Shown piece by piece: positions 55,595 to 64,000 of a stretch of DNA of 64,000 nt. Position 1 is the stretch's first letter, and each line of letters opens with the position of its first letter. The translations under genes and the position numbers were made by a program. Under the pieces are notes generated by a model that saw only the letters and a list, made by a program, of their open reading frames with translations, was not told where the DNA came from and made no database searches. Source of the DNA: Campylorhamphus procurvoides (lineage: Eukaryota > Chordata > Aves > Passeriformes > Dendrocolaptidae); contig WBMV01004804.1 in assembly GCA_013396655.1 (NCBI GenBank), forward strand, positions 622,956 through 686,955, read 5' to 3'.

Positions 55595-58500
55595 TCCCCT
55601 TGACATTTTGAGTTTATTTTTCCTTCTTGATCTTTTTGTCTCACCACTTCTTTATAAGGCAAAATGCTTGGAAAGGAGTTACTGTTTTTTTCTGACAATA
55701 ACATTTGACCACAAAATCCCTCAGGGGGAGAAAAAAGAAACTGGCTCAGTATTCTGATGCTGTAGTTATTACAGTGCACCAATGCCATCCATACAACCAT
55801 GAGAGGAAGGATGCTGCGGACCACGGGGCAGATCTGTGTTTCTATATTTGCCCCATCTCAATGTGGTGTGACATCAATGTGACCATCAATGTCATTCCTG
55901 TCCTACACAAAGCTGGGCTGCTCTCTCTTAACCAGGCAGAAACAGGTGACTGAGGACTGAGGTCTACAGTTAGAACTGATGTGGAAAACGGTTGAATGGC
56001 AATTTGCACTTATTCTAAGCAGACCTGTTTGAAATCAAGAGGTAAATTTGCATCCACTTTGAGGGCACTTGGAATGACTGTGGTGCTTGTGCAGGAGGTC
56101 ACTACTTGGTCTCTCTGCAGCAGAGTATGTAAGTGTTATTCCTTTGATCTTTCCAAGATCAGTGAACATCTGTGATTTCAGCTCATGTCTGACTTTGCGG
56201 TGGAATTAATTGTCAGGGGAGTTTCCACATGATCACCTCCATCTGAAGCAGATGTGGAAGGTTATGACTATCCAGCTGGTAGATGACTGTGAGCACCGAG
56301 CTCTCGTGCCCTTTCCAACCACCCCAGGTAGGTCCATAAAGACCTTCTTATGCTCTCCCTGCCTACTACCAGTATTTTCTATGTCTCACTGGACAGTCAA
56401 TGAAAAAAGACTCCCCTTCATACACTGCTAGAAAGATGATCCCTTTGGGAAAGAGAACTTTCTGACTTTAACACCATGTGCCTAAGTGCATGTGCTTACC
56501 CATACTCATGGGTGCACACACTAGATGCACTCCAATGAGGGTGCAGAACTGCCCTGTTGTGTACTGTCAGCTGCACAGTTGCAAGCCTCAAGTTTTTTTA
56601 TTCTTTTTCCATGACATTCACAGCACATGATACCTTCTGTGAAATCCCAGTTTCCAAATCTCCAGGTTTACATGTGTATTTATTTCAAAGGAAGGCTGGT
56701 TCGTATCTTTCATGGTATATTTGAAAATGTTTGAAAATTAGAGCACTTGGAGCCTTGGATTAAAAAAATCACAAGGCAAATTTAAAAGTTTATTACATTT
56801 TAAAAGCTTATTATTTTTTAATGCCTGAAGTTGGCAATAGAGCATAAGTCTGCAGTCAACTCACAGATTTTACTTAATTTAGATACTAAAGGATTTCAGC
56901 AGTGCTCACCAAAAAAAAATATGAGGCCATCTGTTACTGAAGAGTTTCTTCTAAAATTACAAATCCCCATTGTGACTGCTGCCCAGTTGTAGTTGGCTGA
57001 GAGGTAAACAAGCCACCACCTGAGGGGAGAGAAAAAGACAGTGAACAAAAACTTTACCCAGAAAATTAACAAATTATACTCCAGCTATTTAGTAACTTTT
57101 CCAACACAAAACTACTTCAAATTAATTAACTGCATTTTTCATTCACAGAAAAACATATGCATTAAAAAGTGCACCAATTCAATGAGCTTGTTTAACTATG
57201 AAGCAGAATTTTCTTTAAGAGACCCTATGTTAAGATTTAAGGAAGCATGTAGGAGGAGACAGCAGATGCTTTAAGACAAGCGAAAATTATTTAGGTGTAC
57301 TTCTATTAATACAAAGACTGCACTGTATTATTACTATGAACACAGGATATTCAAGACATGCAGTAATACACAAGTCAAGCAGTGATGTGGGAGTCTTCTG
57401 GCTGAAGTTGTCTTCCTGAAACTATGGAGAAAAGAGAATGTGTCAAACAGAAGACCACTAAATGTGAAACAAAAAACCAGAAATGAAAAGGTAGGGTGTA
57501 AAATGAGATCTTGTCTCCTGGTAACCCTGTGGAAAAGTCAAATTTAGTGATAGAGATTATACCTTAAATTATTCAAGAATGAATGTCACAACTAGAAACT
57601 TTAACTTCTGAAGTTCATGCAGCACTGACAGCAGGCTTGCCATGTAACTAGCCTAACCTCTCAACCACTCAATGTCAAATTTGTGAAAATGCCAGTGCCT
57701 AGGAATGAGCAATATAGATATTTTCCGTCTGGCACAGACACACGAACTCCCATTTCTGTTAAAAATCACAGTTCATAGGTTATAGAGTCACACAGGCAAG
57801 ATGCTTTTCACTCACGGCTGCAGCAGCAGTTTGCTTCAGAGGGATAATTATCCATCTACAATTAGGCAAAACCCTCTAAACCCCTGGACTTTTTTCAGAA
57901 CTATTTACTTTATGTGTCTCTGACACGTGTTATACCTAAAATTAATATGAATAGTGTCCCATCCATTTTTAACACCCACCAATGTTCTAACATCAGGGTT
58001 AGTTGCAGTTGGTTCTGCTGAGCAATGTAAGAAGTGTATAGGCTATGTAGAAAGCCCTTGGATAAGAAAGAGTACCCCCAAGGTCATCCAGTATTTGAGG
58101 AGGGGGACCAGCTATGGTCAGCCTGCATGTGCTCTGGACCATGCAAAGGGGTTGACTGAATGTCAATCTCAAGGTGAGCATGCAAGGACTTCCTGCACAT
58201 CCTTTCCAAAACTCCTCATAGCAGGCTGCCTGCTGTGTCCTGGCAAACAGCTTAGACATGTCTCTTCCCAATTCTCCACAGGAAAACAGAGAAGAAAATA
58301 CTGCAGTGGTCTTAAAAATGAAGCTTCGAATAACATTGCTCAGTGCAGACCATCAGGATTGCAATTGTCACTGCAGGACTAAGGAGTTCCATGACAATAT
58401 AATGGTCCCTGGATCATGACTGAATTGATGACTTTAGCTGGCAGTTCAAGGAAGGTGTGTGGTGGAGGACATGTCTGTGTAGTAGCCTGCTTTAGATATC

Positions 58501-61334
58501 AATAAATCTTATGGGTTTTTAATTAAAATAGAACCTTTCTTGAGAAAGAAAATAATTTTAGAGCTGACTTTTAGAAAAGATTAGTGTATTTGGCACTCTC
58601 TCTAATTTGTGAAGACATACCTTTGTCCTTACTTGAAATACATTCAGATTTAAAACCCCTGCCTCTCCAACGTGTGGATGCCAGCTGCACAAATAGATCT
58701 AACAATTTTTAGTGTAGGCAAATTCCCCCTGGATGACTCCTTGCCTTACTGGTTCCCCAGGCTGCTTAGTTGCCATATTGTGTCATGAAACAGCCTGCCA
58801 TCCAGATGCACCTCATGTGTTTTTATTTTCTTGTAACAAATACAATAGGAGATTACTATGCTGATTGCAGGTTATAATATAACTTATCAACATGTAAACT
58901 GTGTAGTGAAACAATTATACTAGCAACTATTTTCAATAATAACTCTTAGGTACCCACTAGAACACCAGTACCAGCAGTATTATTTGATGCTTTGACAATA
59001 TTTTCCCAAACATTAAAACAATATTGAAAGATAATGAACTGGACTTATACTCAAATGTAGTGGTATTAGTCTGCAGGGTTGGCTGCTCTTTCTGTTCAAT
59101 TACAGTGGTCAAAACTTTGTAAAAACTAGGAAGGGAATGAGGACAGATGGACAACTGCCTACAGATCAACACCTTAGAGTACCATTGCCCTTATGTATGT
59201 GAACAGCAGCTTGATGGAGAATATAACATTAGAACCCTGCAAGGCTTTCTTCTCAAAGAGAAAGAAAAGAAAAACAGCATGAAGTGGAGCTCTTGGCAGG
59301 GATTGGAGATGTCCATAGGAAAAAGGAAGACTTACAGGAAAAATAAAAGAATGGGAAAGCTTGTGTCTCCAGTATGTGAAGAGAGATATGGTGTACACAG
59401 CAAAAAAAGGAAGATAACTACAGAGAGGGTCCTTAGCTTGTGAGGGATGGAAAAAATGGTACGGAGAGGAGCAAGTGAGGTGACACACAGAGCCACTGCC
59501 ATGTACAGGAAGGGGAACAGGATGTTGCAGAGAGTCTTCACCATCATGGGGATGAGCAGGATGAAAGCTCTGATAATTCCATTAAGAGCTTTCCATCTCC
59601 TTGTTTCCCCTGGTTTATATTCTACCACATATACCAGGGAGTGATCCCTGCTGTACCCTGGGCCAAGCATGACTTATTTCATGGAGAGGTCATGGCTGCC
59701 ATCTCAGAGATCTCAAGCCCTCTCTCCCTGGAAGCTTCATATTATGTGGTTCCCAAGTCTGGCTGCTGAAATATAAACCAAGATGCTTTAAAATAGGAGC
59801 TTTCTAAAAATGAATCATCTTATAGTGTGAACTACTAGGTTAGAGAAATGTGTATTGAACCAGCTCCCTACTGCAGCTACAAGGAAACAGGCAACGAATT
59901 TCATGAAAACAAACTCTTATTAAGCATATGAATTCATGGTGTGAGTCCCTCTGACCTTCTGCCCTTTGTGCTGCTTTGCAAGCACTAACCTGGCCATTAT
60001 GGGGAAAATTAATTTCTAGACTCACTTCAATCAATAAACTCTTGACTGTCACAAACACAGTGTATGCATGTTTAAAAAAAATTTACATAAATACAAAGCT
60101 GCTAAAAACCCAGAAACTTTAGGAAAGAGACCCCCTCAGAGGAATTGCCTGATGTCTACAAAAAAGGGCTCAGAAGAGTAGTTCTAATAAGACATTAATT
60201 TCCAGTAAGATGACTGGTTATCATTTCCTTGTAAAAGCATACTCATTCACCAAAGATTAATAGTTAAACTTTCATTCTTGCTAGGAAAACCAGTTATCAC
60301 CTGAGGCCTGAGTCAGGGGATGGATCCAGTGTGGACAGGGCTCAGTGGGCACAACATTCCTCCAGTGTGAAACTCACTGCTTTGTGTCACAGCAGAGCAC
60401 ACCACATAGCCCCACGTCACTTGTCCCAGTCTGCACTCTCACCAGACAAACAACTTTTGGAAGTAGTTTTCCAGATTTAGTGCCAATGTCACTTGGCAAT
60501 AGATTAGCTCCGCATAAGGAGCAAAGTTATAGATTTAAGAAGGAAATCAAGAAGCCTCTTCTTTTTTTCCGTTGCATTTTAATTAGTGGGAACCAATTTT
60601 CCTTTGGCTTTCTGAGCTGTATCTGGCAGGAATACAGAATTAAAACATTTAATGTGACCATAGTTGTTCTTCATCACCAGGCTGCTTTCCTGTTGCCTCT
60701 CTCACCCATCATCACTGCTGACAGGTGTTATCTCTGAAACAAGAGGACATCAGTAATGTAAAATACAAGTAATTTCTTTTTGCAACACCCATTTGCAACA
60801 CTAATGCAGTGTTGAAAAAAAACCCTGGGACTTACTTAACCCTATCCATTCTGCCCAAATTATGTTCCCTGCTCTGATCACTGCAAATATCTCATGGTAC
60901 TTAATTAACAGACCATTGCCACAATCTGTCTTTGCAAACCTTTAAACAAAACCTTTTTGTTTTCCATAAGAGATTATCTGATTTAAAAAGGGATTGATTC
61001 AGGGAAATTCAATGCCACACACTATATGTCAGACTGTTTGATTACATTTGTGGTTTTTTTCTGGATTTGTGAGTTGTTATTTCTTTGCAAATTGAAATTA
61101 TAAAGCTGTATCATCGAAAAACCTGCCAGTGTTCATATTATTAATAGAAGCACAATAAAATAGAAGGCATGAAACAGGATAACTGTGGGTGGCTACTACG
61201 ATTTCATACAGCAGGAGCATCTTGAACCCAACAAAATCAGTAGAAGAATTTTCCACCTCTGTGAGAGCAGAACAGAACTATGGAGAAGATTTTGATCATC
61301 TTCAGCCCTGGCCCATTTTAATTTTGCTTCCTGC

Positions 61335-61364
61335 TTTTTTTTCTTTCGTTTTTTTTTTTTTTTT
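61335..61364 (+). repeat. Poly-T tract (8 T, then 16 T)
   Basis: An 8-T run, CTTTCG, then the longest homopolymer in the window (16 T). No retroposon body or flanking duplication was recognised. Homopolymers of this length are error-prone in assembly. Confidence 0.85.
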
Positions 61365-61800
61365 GACATTCTATTATTTTGCACGAATCTATACCATATC
61401 ACGAGAAAAACATCTGAATTGGAGATGCAGTCTGTCTGCAGTTTTGGCTGTGAATTAATTTCACAGGTTGTGTTTAGACTCTTTATTTTTGAACTGTTGT
61501 TTCTGGTAGTTCTGTTACATGCCATTCCAGCAGCTCTCACCTCACTTCAGATCTGCATCTAGAAGGCACAATGTAAACAAACATCCTAAAATGTTATTTA
61601 TTCAAAAACCTTACATGTTGGTCTCTTCTTTTTCTTGCTTTATCATGTTAGAAAAGCAGTAAAAAGGTTTTAGTCATAGACGGTGTCATTAAAGGGACCC
61701 TAAATAAATGTGCACTTCTTGCTTCTGTACAAGCTCTTCTAAAACTACAAAGAAGTACAAGGAAGCTGCATGTCTGCAGACATGCAAAAAAAGCAAGTAA

Positions 61801-61832
61801 GAAGAAATTAATTATCTAAGAAATTAATTATC
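61801..61832. repeat. 16-bp tandem duplication
   Basis: GAAGAAATTAATTATC is followed by TAAGAAATTAATTATC, differing at the first base only. It is probably slippage. Confidence 0.85.
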
Positions 61833-63026
61833 TTCTGTTACTAATATAAAGGTGGTTTCTCAACCCAATTACAGAACAGTGAGTTCCTGCATAAACGGTC
61901 TCTGAATTATTTCATACTCATGCTTAGCCCTTTAGGTATGCTGGATGTTGAGAAGGAAACTGAGAAGTAGCAAACTTAGCACTGGGGGAAAAATGCCCTT
62001 TAAACACTCTTTTAAGCACCTTTTCATATTAATTTTGTCCAGGAATGAGTAAAATGAGTATATTAGGATATCTAACTCTTACCAGCCTACCAGATCAATT
62101 ATATTTAGGTCAGAATGACCTAAGCACTTATAAATGTTTTGTCATGGTCATATTTTTCTTAAAACTTAACTTTTTCACTGGTTACCTTATTTACAGCATT
62201 CATCTCATGGCTAAATTCTCCTTTGGGGCTATTTCTGAGAAAGGTCAATGTCTATATCATATAGCAAGATGAAACTATTTCTGTAAAATCTGATCATCTC
62301 ATGTCAATGGATATAAAAACAGTCACTGCTTTATACAAATCAATTTCAGAGAAAGGACACACATTAATCAAATGAAGCAGTGGACTGCTCTATCCACTCC
62401 CCTTAAGCATTTTGCATGCCAGAGTTATTTAATTTAGTTTTGATAGCTACTGAATATTTGCATCAACTCTATAAAAACAGTTAAATTTCACAATCTTCCT
62501 TCACAGTCATGTCTTGTGCCAAAAATTAAAATAAAAGACTTTGTTAGCATTTGCCTCATTGCAGCAACTAATAACAGAGAAACAAATTAATCTAACCTAT
62601 AGAGGAAAGCCTCTGTATAGCAGAGTCACTGCACTGCAACCTAGATCTTGGATTCTGCTCCACCTTTAACAACTGTCCATCATAATTTTCTAACTCAACT
62701 GCAGAGAGGTACTGCATAATCTAGAAAAGCAAGGTATAGCCAAAGTTGTTTCAGTGTCAGAAATTTTGAGATAACTCAAAATTCAAATGCTTCCTTTTCC
62801 AATGCTCCTAGAATTGAGGATGCTCAGAATCACTAGTGAAAAAAGCACAGCTAAAGGCTGTGTAGGAGTATTTGCATGTGCAGTGGCAGGGGAAGAGCAA
62901 GGAAAAGAATTATGATAAATACAGCATTTTTCAGTGTTTAGCTGAGCTTGGTGTACAGACTACGCTACAGGAACTTAAGAATTCCCAATAGTTTTTTCTT
63001 CAAAATAAGATATTGCCATTAATAAC

Positions 63027-63249
63027 ACATTTTATATCCCCTTACAAGGACTTTCATTTTTAAATTACTCTATAAACTGCACTGTTGAGACTAGAAGGAA
63101 AAAAAGTTGAATGTCTTTACAAGGGAGAAAACTGAAGACTGCGTGCTAAAAGCCCCCTAAGCATGCAATTGTGTAAATGGCTTTATAGGCACATGTGTGG
63201 ATGGAGAAATGACCACCAGGAGCAAGCAGGCTGAAGAGTGCCCCTGGGG
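63027..63249. repeat. 223-bp block, first copy (end of left contig)
   Basis: This block, starting ACATTTTATATCCCC and ending GTGCCCCTGGGG, recurs exactly at 63262-63484, an offset of 235. The first copy runs into 11 more bases (CAAAGGCAGCT) before the n at 63261, and its left flank continues into ordinary unique sequence. I therefore take this as the true genomic copy. Confidence 0.9.
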
Positions 63250-63260
63250 CAAAGGCAGCT

Positions 63261-63261
63261 N
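63261..63261. other. Single-n assembly gap
   Basis: One ambiguous base separates the left contig from the second copy of the 223-bp block. A lone n with duplicated sequence on its right is typical of a scaffold join padded to a minimal gap, not of a real unknown base. Confidence 0.85.
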
Positions 63262-63484
63262 ACATTTTATATCCCCTTACAAGGACTTTCATTTTTAAAT
63301 TACTCTATAAACTGCACTGTTGAGACTAGAAGGAAAAAAAGTTGAATGTCTTTACAAGGGAGAAAACTGAAGACTGCGTGCTAAAAGCCCCCTAAGCATG
63401 CAATTGTGTAAATGGCTTTATAGGCACATGTGTGGATGGAGAAATGACCACCAGGAGCAAGCAGGCTGAAGAGTGCCCCTGGGG
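63262..63484. repeat. 223-bp block, second copy (probable redundant contig)
   Basis: Identical at every position I compared to 63027-63249 and bounded on both sides by single n characters. Perfect identity, including two A/T-rich stretches that would diverge quickly, together with the gap fencing points to a false duplication in the assembly. Confidence 0.88.
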
Positions 63485-63485
63485 N
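63485..63485. other. Single-n assembly gap
   Basis: This marks the join between the redundant block and a GC-rich contig. Adjacency and orientation of the sequence after this point relative to the rest of the window are not guaranteed. Confidence 0.85.
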
Positions 63486-63486
63486 G

Positions 63487-63603
63487 CCATTGTCCATTGT
63501 CCACCCTGGAGACAAGCAGGGAGCTGTCCTGCTGCACATCAACGCTGGGACAAGGCAGGTTGTGGCCAAGAGCCAGCGAGCCAGCCTTGACAGCACACTT
63601 TGA
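63487..63603 (+). CDS. Possible terminal coding segment, unidentified
   Basis: Directly after the gap one frame runs 38 codons to a TGA at 63601-63603. It includes HPGDKQGAVLLHINAG and VVAKSQRASLDSTL. The residue mix is protein-like and third positions are fairly GC-rich (about two thirds), unlike the non-coding bulk of the window. The start is hidden by the gap, no acceptor site is visible, and other frames are also open (one runs to 63694). It could be the 3' part of a last exon, a pseudogene piece, or chance in GC-rich DNA. No family recognised. Confidence 0.22.
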   Translation, partial: PLSIVHPGDKQGAVLLHINAGTRQVVAKSQRASLDSTL

Positions 63604-63793
63604 ATCCTCACAGTCGCCCACCAGCCCACGCCCTTGCTGCAAGGCGAGGGTCCTTCTGTGCCGGGCAGGATGGGCCTGGCCACCAGCTGCTTAGGGTCCA
63701 GGTGGGCTCCCCCACAGCTTGGAGACACATGGGCATGGCCAGCTCCTGGAGAAACATCCATCTTTCTCATTCCTACCGCTCTCTGCTCTGCAG
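63604..63793. other. GC-rich non-coding spacer or intron
   Basis: About 190 bp between the two coding-like segments, ending in a pyrimidine-rich tract ('ctctctgctctgcag') that forms a good splice acceptor for the next feature. Nothing else is recognised. Confidence 0.35.
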
Positions 63794-63913
63794 GAAGCTC
63801 CTCAGTGACAAAGAGGTGTTGCTGAGCACAGACATGGCTGTGACCCACGGCCATAAGAGGAGCGAGAGGCGCCTTCTCCTCCTCCAGGAGCAATTGGTGG
63901 TGGCCAAGTTGTG
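63794..63913 (+). CDS. Candidate internal exon of an unidentified gene
   Basis: A 120-bp segment sits between a strong acceptor (CTCTCTGCTCTGCAG, ending 63793) and a strong donor (GTAAGAG from 63914). One frame is open throughout: one leading base, 39 full codons, then two bases, so the exon would be symmetric (phase 2 to phase 2). The peptide begins KLLSDKEVLLSTDMAVTHGH and then has RSERRLLLLQEQLVVAKL, a charged stretch leading into a leucine-rich helix that could be a coiled coil. Third positions are about 85 percent G or C, far above the surrounding sequence. I do not recognise the family. A 196-codon minus-strand frame covers the same bases but runs across an n and the duplicated block, so I treat it as antisense shadow. 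Confidence 0.42.
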
Positions 63914-64000
63914 GTAAGAGCCTGGGAGCCCAGCTGCCTCGGCCCCATCCTTGGCCCTGGCACCAGGGCACACACAGCCTGGCATAAGCCCCAGGCCCCA
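63914..64000. other. Sequence downstream of the candidate exon
   Basis: It begins with the donor GTAAGAG and continues GC-rich to the window edge. If the exon is real this is the start of an intron. No further feature is visible. Confidence 0.35.

Larger units (their letters stand above)
53365..63026. other. Non-coding unique sequence
   Basis: About 9.7 kb with no supported gene. The longest frames are 142 codons (57954-58382 plus) and a 112-codon hydrophobic frame on the minus strand at 59332-59670; neither has recognisable homology or splice context. Low-complexity items are a T/G-rich tract at 55570-55594, a 16-bp tandem pair at 61801-61832 and a 16-base T-run ending at 61364. Confidence 0.62.

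Noticed and set aside
57954..58382. 142-codon plus-strand frame
   Set aside because: No recognisable domain and no splice or promoter context. A 90-codon minus-strand frame overlaps it.
59332..59670. 112-codon minus-strand frame with a hydrophobic stretch resembling membrane segments
   Set aside because: I could not match it to any membrane protein family. Half of it is the antisense of purine-rich DNA, which gives Phe/Leu/Ser-rich peptides by default, and overlapping plus-strand frames of similar length exist.
63381..63971. Longest open frame in the window, 196 codons on the minus strand
   Set aside because: It crosses the n at 63485 and extends into the duplicated 223-bp block, and it is antisense to the better supported exon candidate. 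Its length reflects GC-rich sequence with few stop codons.
1..64000. CRISPR arrays, operons, phage or bacterial mobile elements
   Set aside because: The sequence is vertebrate nuclear DNA. There are no regularly spaced direct repeats and no dense prokaryotic-type coding.
1..64000. tRNA, snRNA or microRNA genes
   Set aside because: I looked for the tRNA B-box type GGTTCGA, U6-like starts and a few well-known microRNA seeds and saw none. A covariance-model search was not possible, so divergent RNA genes cannot be excluded.

Overview
The window reads as nuclear DNA from a bird. The evidence is three CR1 LINE 3' ends carrying the (ATTCTRTG)n-type tail typical of avian CR1, one older CR1-like reverse-transcriptase fossil, and two copies of an LTR family that is common in bird genomes. 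There are no bacterial or viral signs: no dense ORFs, no operons, no ribosome-binding sites. The longest uninterrupted open frames are about 100 to 200 codons, scattered over both strands and overlapping each other, as expected of AT-rich non-coding DNA. I read nearly the whole window as intergenic or deep intronic sequence. I cannot tell which, because no exon of a host gene is supported in the first 63 kb.

Layout: 1-4835 unique sequence; 4836-5262 CR1 3' end on the minus strand; 5263-14254 unique; 14255-14480 3' part of an ERVL-type LTR; 14481-38703 unique with simple repeats and one stretch that looks constrained (about 22.95-23.48 kb); 38704-38767 a very short CR1 3' tip on the plus strand; 38768-50430 unique; 50431-51019 a complete solo LTR flanked by a perfect 5-bp target-site duplication; about 51700-52130 a minus-strand fossil of a CR1-like reverse transcriptase with recognisable motifs A and B; 52950-53364 a CR1 3' end on the plus strand; 53365-63026 unique.

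The right end (63027-64000) is an assembly problem and also the only place with gene-like sequence. A 223-bp block occurs twice, base for base, and the second copy is fenced by single n characters at 63261 and 63485. This looks like a redundant mini-contig rather than a biological tandem repeat. After the second n, composition shifts to GC-rich. Here I see a plausible 120-bp internal exon with good splice signals and an open frame (63794-63913), and a weaker coding-like frame ending in a stop (63487-63603). Neither could be assigned to a protein family, and because of the gaps they need not adjoin the rest of the window in the real genome.

I did not find a previously undescribed biological system here. 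The observations worth following are the clean solo LTR, the fossil reverse transcriptase with an in-frame 15-bp duplication, the false duplication, the post-gap exon candidate and a small CACGTG-centred cluster near 23.3 kb. All family assignments come from reading the sequence against remembered consensus features; no database search was run.
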